A stretch of 64,000 nucleotides of DNA from Albugo candida (taxonomy: Eukaryota; Oomycota; Peronosporomycetes; Albuginales), in contig JBDOQK010000008.1 of NCBI GenBank assembly GCA_040437565.1, forward strand, positions 62,001 through 126,000, in the 5' to 3' direction. Below the pieces are notes generated by a model. That model was given only the letters and a program-made list of their open reading frames with translations. It was not told the origin of the DNA and searched no databases. Positions within the stretch are counted from its first letter, which is position 1. Each line of letters begins with the position of its first letter. The position numbers and the translations under genes are program-made. This document shows positions 1-9,846 of this stretch, in pieces.

Positions 1-239
1 ATGAAAGATGGCGATAGGAGCGTCCGAGATCGCTGAGAAAGTCTGCTTCGATTGATAGTGATTTGCATGCGCGACCACTCACTGCGACAGTGCAATTACA
101 TCAATGCTGTGTAATGACATTAAGATTAGGGATTGCAATAAGGAAATAACTTGAATTTTCCTGTGTGGTGTATCTTCTTCGACTTGCTTCAAAAATAAAT
201 ATCTTATTTTCGCATCACACTTAACCTCTCGTGAGCTTA

Positions 240-1250
240 ATGATGAAGAACGATGAGAATTCCGTATCGTCAACATGTCTTTTGTTAAGGTCCGGTTACG
301 ACTTGCAGACATCAATTCCAATTGTTTTGACAAGCTCCCATTTGAAGCGTGTGCATACTAAGACTCAGTATCTGATCCAAGTTTCTTACATTTTTCATAA
401 TAAAGTTCAATGGACTGTGTACCGACGATTCAAGGAATTTCAGGAGTTATTTGTTACGCTTCGAAATGCATTGAATCAACGGGAAGTGTGTTGTTCTTGC
501 TTGAGCGCGATGCAAGCATATTCCTTTGGTCAGGTTTTTTCCAAGCGAGCTCGTCTTCTACGCTCATTCTCAATCGGTGCAAATAAACAGAGTGATAAGC
601 GAAGAGTTCAGCTGCAAGAATTCTTATATTTTATCGTAACACAGGCAAAACGCTGTCAACAAGATACAATGAGTAGTGGAAAGTGCGTAATTCGTCCATT
701 GTTGAACCAGTTTTTGATGCTAAATACGATGTTATACACAGTTGCGAGCTCCATCGACTCGGCGGTATTGGATTCTCACCTCATTACGTCCACATCGCCG
801 TCGAAAGATGGGAATCGCATGTTGACGTTATATGGAACAATGTGTGAAAGTGTGACGCAAGTATTGGACCCTTCAGAAGAGAGTGACTCGATCTGGTCGA
901 CAGAACAGAAGGAGGTGTCTCATCCTTTAAGAACAAGCTCGGTGCCGTTGCTATTAGCGTATCGAGCGGAAAGATCACCTCTGATACATCGTCGTGATTC
1001 ATTTAGTTCAATTCAAACGAAGAAGTACCAGTCAGATCGCGTAGAGCAATTTGAAAAACTCACAGAGCTCCCAAACAGGCTGAAGCCATTGACGAAAAAA
1101 ACGAGTGGAGCAGCTTTTTGTTCTCGACGAAAAATGAATAAGACTTTTGATACCATATCTAATGAGCACTCATCATTCAAAGAAAATGCGGCTACCATAC
1201 GCCTCTTTCAGTCGCATTCGCTGATAGAATTGCCAACGATTAATGAATAA
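240..1250 (+). CDS. PX-domain protein (phosphoinositide-binding)
   Basis: Single-exon protein of 336 residues. The N-terminal third (about residues 25-160) reads as a Phox homology domain: the stretch VYRRFKEFQELF is the hallmark basic/aromatic motif that contacts phosphatidylinositol phosphates, and a later helix contains LQEFLYFIVTQ as in other PX folds. PX proteins are recruited to endosomal or other membranes by PI3P or related lipids. The C-terminal half is Ser/Thr-rich with no recognisable domain. I take ATG at 240, followed directly by a second ATG. A GTG nine nt upstream is in frame but is not a normal eukaryotic start. The specific partner or pathway cannot be told from the sequence. 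Confidence 0.8.
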   Translation: MMKNDENSVSSTCLLLRSGYDLQTSIPIVLTSSHLKRVHTKTQYLIQVSYIFHNKVQWTVYRRFKEFQELFVTLRNALNQREVCCSCLSAMQAYSFGQVFSKRARLLRSFSIGANKQSDKRRVQLQEFLYFIVTQAKRCQQDTMSSGKCVIRPLLNQFLMLNTMLYTVASSIDSAVLDSHLITSTSPSKDGNRMLTLYGTMCESVTQVLDPSEESDSIWSTEQKEVSHPLRTSSVPLLLAYRAERSPLIHRRDSFSSIQTKKYQSDRVEQFEKLTELPNRLKPLTKKTSGAAFCSRRKMNKTFDTISNEHSSFKENAATIRLFQSHSLIELPTINE

Positions 1251-1411
1251 TACAATTCAAAAATTCGCCTTGAATCGATCAGACTACCCGTGCATGTAGA
1301 AGCACTATCGCATTTCAATAACGCCGTTACCATGTTGTGAGGCACCACTTGAGTTCTTTTCTGAAGGCTGAGAAACTACTGGGTTCTGCTCTGCTTTCTC
1401 CTTTTCCTGTA

Positions 1412-3558
1412 TCAATCAATATGCACAATCAAGCTCAGTACACGTTGAAGAAATGATGGACCAACCGCAATATCGTCCATGATGATCATACACTCCAAAA
1501 TGGCACGAGCGTGTAGTAAGGAATTGTCCCACAGATTGAACAGATGCAATAGAAACGGATATCGCAGACCATTCTCCACCAGCCTGTATACAAATTAGTC
1601 CGAGACAAATTCAGTCTAAAGCATCTAGCACCTACCAAGTAGCATTTTCTTTGGCAAACAAGCGACAAGCTGAAGCGACCATAAAATCCGCCAAAATACT
1701 ACATATCAGATTCTCATCAAGTTGCGAGCTATACTCAGTCCGATCATCTGGACGATACCGATATTTCTTCAAATGGCGATTCCATCGTTTCATGAATTCT
1801 TTTTCTTCCAAAGAGACATCCTCAAATTCATCTAGCAACTACAAGAACGACATGTAAGAACCAGACTTCAAAGCATGATGCGCCTCACCTTCTCGCTCTG
1901 CGTAATGATCCAAGACTCATCAATGTCTTCATCGCTATCGTAGTCTTTCTCATGATCCAGTACAACTGCACCAGTACGAGAATGAAAGTATTGTCGCTTT
2001 TGTAGTTGCTCGTGAAATTCACTTGTCTGTTCTTGTTTCTTGTAATCTTCCAGTTCTTCCAACATGTGAGATTGTTGCGGAAGGAGGCACTCTATCGACT
2101 GTTCTGTGGATCCAAATCGTTTATATCGATCCGGTGCAATATAGGTGTAATAGATTTCGAATGGATTAACTCTATCATCGCCGTCGGACTTTGTCTGCAG
2201 TTTTTCAGGCTGCTGGAAATGAAAATCCTGGCGCTTGACATGGATATGAGGCGTCAAATCGTGCCCAATCTATGCAGATGATCCTAGTATGATAAAGATA
2301 GACCCGCCTTTCATAGTCTGCTTACTTCGAGAATGAATTGCAAGCGGTCATGGGAACACGCTAGATGCGTCAGGAGTCCGCGTAAGCTTGCTGCGAACAT
2401 GTTGCACCATGGACACACAAGATCAGTGCGGAATTCATTCTTCCGGCGTAGGTTTTTATCAAACAGATAATGAAACCACACCTAATTTGTAATCAGCTCA
2501 ACGACTTCAGCTTATTTCAAGGTGACGTACAGATTCATTCACTTTTTGTTCAACTGGTTTTTTCCGCGACTGTATCTCTGTAAATGTATCGTCGGCATTC
2601 CACAGCTTTTCTTTCTGACGCAGTAACTTCGACAGCTTTTTGATTTTATTCACTTTATCCACCGCCTCCCACAGTATTAGAAATTTGCATTTTACCACTA
2701 ATGAATCTGATGTACATACGGAGGGTTAGAAAGAGGCCCCATGCTGATCATATGCGTACTATTGGTAGACGTAGTCATCGACTTCAGATTTACTGCAACG
2801 TTGCTTCGTCGGGGATGGCGAGGATCCAGAACAACTCGACCAGCACATAAAACACGGTTCTGGTCTATATTGTACGAATCGATCTTATCTTCCTTTACCA
2901 TGCTGGTCGTAGAAGGACGTGTAAAGACCAGCGTATTCGCTTTTTTGTCAGATATCGGACAAAGTTCGATCAATTGAATAACCAGTACAAGTATCTGATT
3001 GCGAGCAGCCTTTCGTACGATTTTGGATGGTAGCGAAATACCGCAATTCACTGGCACTAAAATGAGAGATAGTAGCAACTCGTTATTTCAGAGTATTTGC
3101 CTCGTACCTGGAAACGTGCAAGTTGCCAGAATTTCTACACTTTCGATTGATTGATCATTCAGATTCGTTGAGTACATAACAAGTCTCAAGCCGACTTTTT
3201 TGAATTCTTTTCGGAGGAAATGCAGTGTGGAAGTGCTAATTTCTAGCTTCCACGATTGTAACGTTGCTCCTGGGTAGAGCAACTCATCTCCATATACATC
3301 TATGATTTTAGCGGTCTTTTGCTTCATGGCTTGTGCCCAACGGTATTGCAGCGTTCGTGATAGAAACAGCGGTGACTGGATGTGTTTTACCTCAAGCCAT
3401 TTATACAAAGCGGTCACACCGTGATACGCTGCAATGAATTCATTCTCTATTTTTTCTTCGACGCTGTTGTACTTCTTTTGCTCGTCATGTGCCGATGTCG
3501 CAAACTCATTAAGAGTCCGTTTCGACTCGAAAGCGCCTCGCTTGCGCTTCGAACTCAT
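1412..3558 (-). CDS. SUZ12: SUZ12-like Polycomb PRC2 subunit (zinc finger plus VEFS box)
   Basis: Multi-exon gene on the minus strand. Reading 5' to 3': a basic N-terminus (MSSKRKRG), a region matching the SUZ12 neck, a C2H2 zinc finger near 2340-2430 (CPWCNMF, then H and a second His in LACSHDRLQF), then the VEFS box across 2290-1412. The VEFS box has YFHSRTG, the acidic DYDSDEDIDESW, EEKEFMKRWN and the closing RLFAKENATW / YPFLLHLFNLWD segment. In SUZ12 the VEFS box binds and activates the E(z) methyltransferase for H3K27 methylation. An exon-1 join (TTTCCAG|TGCCAGTG) keeps frame. The start is ATG at 3558; the reading frame is open upstream only to a TTG. The middle exon (2507-2698) is the least certain. 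Confidence 0.85.
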
Positions 3559-3695
3559 TACGGTCAAATAGTGGTCACTATCCGTCAAATTAGGACCAGT
3601 CTTTCAACAAGTTAAAGCAATTTCGAACACGGATCGATTGCTTGCTTTCTAGAAAGTGGCTGCATGACATCAGTATGACAAAGTAGAAACATTCT

Positions 3696-5562
3696 TTACT
3701 CAGGTTTACTCTTCCAAATGAAAGTTTGTCTTCTTCCCGCGAGTGCCTTCGTTATCTTGAAAGAATTGGAGTTCATCTTTAAAGGGTAAAAAGTAGCGTG
3801 AACACAATCACATTTCTGTTTAAAACACAATTGTGGAGAAATTCCGAATCCCCATAACCAAAGCTCTCCCTTGGAAGACAGTGCAAGAGAATGTCGATCT
3901 CCAGCATCAACAAATTCGATCCTTTCGCCTTTTAATTCGCGCACAACTTTAGGCTCGAAACTATCCCAGGCATCGTAGTGCCCTATGACGAATTATAAGC
4001 AAACGCTGTATTTCTGATACAACAAGCTACCAAGCTGCCCATAAGCTCCGCATCCCCAAGACCAAACATTCGACATCTCTATAAAGTGGAGAGTTAAACG
4101 AGGGCATTGAGAAGTTCACGTACCTGAACGAGCGAGGCTATGTGCTCCTCCAGCACTGATATTAATAATTTTCTACCGGGAAGAAACTTTCATTATTTCC
4201 GTCCCTCATATATCGAATTCCCTACTTTGTCGACGAATGTTTCGATAACTGTCGGGTGTAAGCGGTCCTTCTCATCCTCGTGTCCAAGACGACTACGATA
4301 GCCAATAGTATCATCAATGACCGTGCACCTCCATACTCACAGTCAACCTACCCGTTCTTACCACATCCCCATGAATATACTTGAGAAATAGAGTTTGCTC
4401 CGGCTACGATCGCGAGAGAATGGAAGTCTCCAGCAGCGATCTCAATGACTCCAGTCAATGCAGGAATACGCATTGGTGTGCATTGATCCTGCAATGTTCC
4501 TTTGCAGTGTTTGTGACGAAGATACCCAATACGTATCACTGCTTGACGTACCGATTCCGCATTGACCATGCAAATTAGCTCCAAAACCATACACCGTACC
4601 AGTATCAGTGAGCACAAGCACATGCTCAAATCCCGCGGTCATTTTACAAATCCGAATCGCGTCAGGAAAAATGACAGGCTGAGGAGTAGTCAATGACTTG
4701 GCTGCTCCATTTCCTAAGCCTAACACGCCACGATTGCCTCGACCCCAAGAGTATACTACCGAGTAATATGTTGTAATGTGATAAGGCGGTCGTGAGTTAC
4801 GCACATTCATAAACGGGATCCTCCGCTTTGTCTATCGCTGTAGTAGGCTGAGAAATGCCGCAACTTGTATTTCTGTGCCTCGACTTGGCCGAACTATCTG
4901 CCAAAACTGTTAAGTGAATAAAGAAACCGCATTGTTAAACCTTACCGACAAGTGCGAAGGATGCGAATGCTGAGGTGCAAATTGATGCGGATGGAGATGC
5001 CGAACTAATGTGCCGTACAGCCAACAAGTTTGCTTGATTCTCTGCCTTAGAGCATCCAGTAGATTCACATTTGATATCTCCACTCGAAAATACGTCGCCT
5101 GAAGCTGTACGACCATTTCTATTGCGTCATCGTTTGGCATGTTGAATGTCTTACTCACCGCTAAGCGTCAGAAGATGATGTCTCCCACAAGCGGCCTGCA
5201 GGCAAATATAAAAAGTGGAACTCCGCTCCACGCATTCATCATACAGTGGAGTATGTGCCGATGTCAAACTCGATGCATTTGTGGCAATAACTGTCTGCAT
5301 TGGCGGTCACATGAAGACTTTCAGATGGTGCTGGTGCATGCTCATTCGCTATCTGTATGGAAATGAGCAATCAACCACAAAGTCTAAATTGATGTTTACA
5401 GACAGATTTGCATTGTAAGCCGCATTTCATTTTCGTGGAGGGCATTGGATTTCTTATTGTTTTCAAATTTGATTCAATTCGGAGTCGTTGTCGAACACTG
5501 TCATTCACGTTTTCGAGTCTTTGCATTGCATTGCCTCTGTTTGAACCTCTCGCTATGGTCAT
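3696..5562 (-). CDS. RCC1-repeat (beta-propeller) protein
   Basis: Multi-exon gene. At least five RCC1 blades are visible by their SAGxxHSLAL / VYSWGxGxxGxLG signatures: AACGRHHLLTLSGE, VYSWGRGNRGVLGLG, TAGFEHVLVLTDTG, AAGDFHSLAIV then QVYSWGCGKNG, ISAGGAHSLARS and VDAGDRHSLALSSKGELWLWG. RCC1 family members are chromatin-bound Ran exchange factors, but many repeat proteins of this fold act elsewhere, and no extra domain settles the role. I start at ATG 5562: a 51-nt intron (GTAAAC...ATAG) joins MTIARGSNRG... in phase to ...SNEHAPAPSE..., which then splices to the first blade. An ATG at 5300 exists but lies in a different frame context next to a stop. The gene is head-to-head with the PP2A gene, only 39 nt apart. 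Confidence 0.75.
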
Positions 5563-5601
5563 AAAGAACGGCGTCTTTGGGTAATGAAATGATTTCGCGG
5601 A

Positions 5602-7210
5602 ATGGATTCGACAGAGATGCAGTCTATTTATATTTATATTTCAATGTGCTGCGAGTTTATCAGTTGCATTATGAAGCCTTCCATCAACGAATTGACAAAG
5701 ACAATATGTTTCATTCGAATAAAAAAAAAACTGGAAGTCATGAAACTCACCTTTGACGACGTATCGGCTTTGGAAGACGCCATTGGGGTTTACAAAGGTG
5801 TCTCAAGTGCCATGTCTTCTCATTAGAGCTAAAACATCCTCGCTGTAGTAAAGCTTCCGGTGGGCATTACATCTCCGCCACCGAATGAAAAGATCGCTTT
5901 CATCCATGAGCACCTCCACGCGTGCTACACACTACCTTTAACGTATGAGAAGTACCTTTTTATCCTTCAGACGTTTACAAAGAACGTCGGCTCTGAAAGA
6001 GCATTCCTATTCCTTCCCCGATGCCTTTTTGTCGCCGTACGTACCAATACAGTAATGATTTGCTTCATTGCTTCATTAGTTGAGAGCTTTTGTGTGGTGA
6101 TAGCTCGCACCCAACCGGAGCGGAGAGATTAATGGGTTTTCGGTGCTTTCAGCTGTTCATCAGCAAAATCGATCACTCTATCTTTTGCAATGGCTTTATG
6201 AACTGACCTCCGACCGCATCGACTGGATTCCGACACAATTTTTGATTGATGGAATTCAGTGCAGAATACAGACTTCTCGAGGGACACATTTGAGCGTTCT
6301 TGAGGAGTTGGATGATGATTTCCATCCGTTTTATATACTTATCTCCACACGTATGCTTCTCCTTCGTTATGTATTAAAACTCGGGTCGCAATCAGAATGC
6401 GCTCAGCGGGAGTTGGGAATACTTATTGACGATCTGATCAAGTGTCAACTATTGCATGAGCTTATCATGATCACGGAAGTATCGCTTTCTCCATTTTACA
6501 GCTTGCAGGAGAATGCTTTCCATCCGCTTCGAATTCGCGGAATACATCGACAGTATTTGCAGCTTGACAAAGATAAGAATGGAATGCTTTCAGAGACCGA
6601 AATACTTTGTGGATACGGAAAATGCAAAGCCTTTCAGCCGGATCATGTGTATGATTTGACGCCAGTGTTTGTCCATCAGTTATTCGAGGAGTCCAGGACG
6701 TTTCCACCTAACAACGAAATGGATTACAAGACATATATCGACTTTACGATTTACATGATGGACGATACGTCATTGTCATCATTAAGGGTACACTCTGCTT
6801 TTTATTGAAAACGTTGCGTCTGAGCGGAAATGGTTCAGTTCTTTTGGACGGTCTTGGACGTACACAAACAAGGCTTTCTATGCTTTGAAACTATTGATCT
6901 ATTTCTCCGAGACATTGTCGAGAAGAGTATTTGTGAGGATCGCGATGAGCATGAAGAGGGTCAGGAGGGACACAAGGATCGTAACAAAAGTATACAACAG
7001 TTGCGTGTAAGTATCGAGGGATTGTGTTTCACCGTTCCATTACGATTAATTGAAGCATTTTAGATGCAGGTTTTTGACGCAGTGAATCCGGTGAAGAAAG
7101 ATCGTATTACTTGGCAAGACCTAAAGAGATCCAAATTGGGACCCTTAGTCGTACGAGTACTTGTGGATTATCGGTCGTATCGGTCGTTTATTGAACGCTC
7201 GAGCTTCTGA
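5602..7210 (+). CDS. PPP2R3C-like: PP2A regulatory subunit B''-like EF-hand protein (G5PR/TON2 type)
   Basis: The central and C-terminal exons clearly match the B'' gamma / TONNEAU2 family of protein phosphatase 2A regulators: YLQLDKDKNGMLSETE (EF-hand loop), EMDYKTYIDFTIYM, FFWTVLDVHKQGFLCFETI, VFDAVNPVKKDRITWQDL and LGPLVVRVLVDYRSY. The segment near FHPFYILISTRMLLLRY matches the family's pre-EF helix. These proteins recruit PP2A and in plants and animals act in microtubule, centrosome or cell-cycle control. Introns use GTACAC...TTCAG near 6789 and GTAAGT near 7007. The 5' end is weak: the first ATG after an in-frame stop is 5602, but its N-terminal peptide (YIYISMCCEF) looks unlike the family, and the start may lie at a later Met or in an unseen exon. 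Confidence 0.75.
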
Positions 7211-7225
7211 AGAAAACGAGCGTTG

Positions 7226-7766
7226 TAGCGTCCTCGCATCTCATTCCGTGTAGCTATCGGCTCTGCGCTCGGGTAGCGGTGCCATTGACATGGCTTTTTA
7301 TTGTGAGCTTCGAGAGCCATTTCCATTTTGGGTTGCATCTTCTCGAGGAGATGGATCGTTAACCGTGAAATTCCGGGGTCAGACTCATATCTTACGAGAA
7401 GTAAAAGTTCGGCAGTGGTGTCGTCATATACAATTCGATATATTCACGTGAAGTATTGGCTTAAAATATGAGAACGTTTATGGTGACCCAATATCAATCG
7501 CTTTGAAGAGCTAAGCATCCATTGTTGTTTCGTCCTATCGTTTTATGCTCGTTGTCGTCTAAAGCGCTATTTGCATCAAGATTATACTTTGCTAGCGCCA
7601 AGCCGCAAGATACGGTCCATGCGGAACATATGGTTGAACTTTACATGAAGGCTTTTGATGAAGGCTTGAAAGTTCATGAATCCGCAGTAAGAAGCTGTTG
7701 CTCGAATTGCCGAGGGTGTACTAAGCCTTTAAACCGCATCCTGACCCGATATCGAAGGATCTCACG
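7226..7766. repeat. Unmerged contig-end copy (541 bp) before gap
   Basis: This 541-bp stretch reappears at 7867-8407, directly after a 100-N gap, with no difference seen on reading. It holds a second, truncated copy of exons 1 and 2 of the small gene annotated at 7931-8870 (its ATG here is 7290). The arrangement copy-100N-copy is what results when two contigs overlap but were joined as if separated, so I treat it as an assembly artefact and not a tandem duplication. Confidence 0.85.
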
Positions 7767-7866
7767 NNNNNNNNNNNNNNNNNNNNNNNNNNNNNNNNNN
7801 NNNNNNNNNNNNNNNNNNNNNNNNNNNNNNNNNNNNNNNNNNNNNNNNNNNNNNNNNNNNNNNNNN
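7767..7866. other. Assembly gap (100 N)
   Basis: Exactly 100 N, the conventional placeholder for a gap of unknown size. It is flanked by identical 541-bp ends, so the true gap is probably zero or negative. Confidence 0.95.
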
Positions 7867-7930
7867 TAGCGTCCTCGCATCTCATTCCGTGTAGCTATCG
7901 GCTCTGCGCTCGGGTAGCGGTGCCATTGAC

Positions 7931-8870
7931 ATGGCTTTTTATTGTGAGCTTCGAGAGCCATTTCCATTTTGGGTTGCATCTTCTCGAGGAGATGGATCGT
8001 TAACCGTGAAATTCCGGGGTCAGACTCATATCTTACGAGAAGTAAAAGTTCGGCAGTGGTGTCGTCATATACAATTCGATATATTCACGTGAAGTATTGG
8101 CTTAAAATATGAGAACGTTTATGGTGACCCAATATCAATCGCTTTGAAGAGCTAAGCATCCATTGTTGTTTCGTCCTATCGTTTTATGCTCGTTGTCGTC
8201 TAAAGCGCTATTTGCATCAAGATTATACTTTGCTAGCGCCAAGCCGCAAGATACGGTCCATGCGGAACATATGGTTGAACTTTACATGAAGGCTTTTGAT
8301 GAAGGCTTGAAAGTTCATGAATCCGCAGTAAGAAGCTGTTGCTCGAATTGCCGAGGGTGTACTAAGCCTTTAAACCGCATCCTGACCCGATATCGAAGGA
8401 TCTCACGTCATCAGCCCACGCAGATGCCTTTATCAGCAAAATTGGCGTCGGCCAAAAGTGAGATTTCCTTGTAGTTTGAGGAGTGGAGTCAATCTTCTTT
8501 ATTCTGAGTACTACATTGCATGCCTCGGGTCAGGCAGTTTGCCTCTGAACTCCATTTGAAAGTCTTGCGCCTGGTAGCGGTACAATCAACAGATTGAGTT
8601 CGTGTATATAACTAATTCGTCAAAAGTTTAGGAATAGAACCTTTACAGCATTGGGGACGCGAGACGGATCATACGTCTCCTTCTAAGTTCTACACTGATG
8701 ATATATCATCTCCCCGTAATGCGAATTCGGTATTGGAATCACAAAATACGAAACGAAAAGCACTGTTGTTTTGGTATCGTATCGTACAAAAGTGCCAACG
8801 ACATTCTTATAGACATGGTCGCAGTTCCTGCGCAATTTCACTAGCAAGCGTAGCGTTGAAGGGATGGTAA
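7931..8870 (+). CDS. Unrecognised 234-residue protein
   Basis: Three exons (7931-8088, 8150-8457, 8632-8870) join in phase to 705 nt, an exact multiple of three, with GTGAAG...GAAG, then GTGAGA...TTTAG introns of 61 and 174 nt. I do not recognise the family. Visible features are an N-terminal MAFYCELREPFPFWVA segment, a Ser/Ala-rich stretch, a short cysteine cluster (SCCSNCRGC, followed by basic residues RILTRYRRIS) and a basic C-terminus. The 174-nt second intron is long for this window. The gene sits 79 nt after the PP2A gene once the artefactual 541-bp copy is removed, and its stop is 4 nt from the stop of the next, convergent gene. Confidence 0.5.
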
Positions 8871-8874
8871 TGAC

Positions 8875-9385
8875 TTACAAAAAAGTCCCCGCAAGCGGTT
8901 CCCAGCAATAAGTGAGGCTTTGAGTGACGATTGAATCGATTTCTGATAGAAGACTCGACTCTATTCGAGAAAGGAAACGTTCACACGCGACGTAGCCATT
9001 AGTAAAGAGTGAGATCTCTTCATTCGTACACGCATGGTCGTTTTGAACAAGCCATTCTATCAGACAGATAATGAGACGGAATAGCGTGCTCCACATCACT
9101 CCAAGCTGATGACTATTCTTCAAGCTTGGCTTCATACAGCGCCACATTGACGCTGACGAGAACACTTTCATCTCAGTCACATTCTCACTGATGACCACAC
9201 CACCAAATCGAGTAGACACCTCTGCAGCTTCAATAGATAACATTAGGCGGTAACGCACAAATCTCTCACTGTATGTGCATCTCATTAAGGCTGTTCTTAA
9301 ACTCAGCGGTATACCTCGACCTAAAGACTGTGAGCATTCTCTCCAGGTATGCTACCAAGGTCTCGACATTGCAATACGCGTCCAT
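8875..9385 (-). CDS. Unrecognised 154-residue protein
   Basis: Two exons (9385-9315 and 9268-8875) join through a 46-nt GTATAC...ACAG intron to give 465 nt, an exact multiple of three. The start ATG at 9385 follows an in-frame TGA. The protein is mostly helical in appearance: VETLVAYLERMLTVF, then RYRLMLSIEAAEVS, a hydrophobic segment LFRLIICLIEWLV that could be a membrane or buried helix, and a C-terminal ERFLSRIESSLLSEIDSIV. The general layout recalls small organelle-membrane proteins such as PEX11, but I see no diagnostic motif and do not assign it. It converges on the previous gene. Confidence 0.5.
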
Positions 9386-9846
9386 TCACTCTATTTCAGG
9401 AGCAGCTTTGCAATAGTCCGTCTAATATGAGCACACATGAAGGTATGACACCTATTTCCTACTTGGCCAGTCGATAATCTATAGCTCCACAAACACCAGA
9501 GAGACCAAATGCATTTAGAGATATAATGACACCGTTGCAACCGCTATCCATCACGCAATACTGGATGCCTGATCATTTATGCAAAGTGGGTGGACGCCTT
9601 CGTACTTGAGTTTCGTCTCACACTTTTACATCGTACATTTAGGTCTGTTACGATTGCGCGACTTCTTTCACGCTATTTCGAAGACGACATCATTGTCGTC
9701 TATGCGGACAAATATTTTGCTACGAATGCAGCGATCACTTTGTCGATCCCGTTCCACACGGTTTTACCCCCGAAAGCGGCCTCATTCGAATTTGTAACTT
9801 TTGTTTTCGGTACATTCACGCGAAAAATACGACAAATGTATCGGAT
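9386..9846. other. Intergenic, divergent promoter region (461 nt)
   Basis: Lies between a minus-strand gene starting at 9385 and the Fab1 gene starting at 9847, so it should hold both promoters. Two overlapping open frames on the plus strand (about 9579-9850) run through it. One starts from ATG 9579 and the other only from GTG. Neither resembles a known family, and I regard them as non-coding or 5' leader. Confidence 0.5.
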
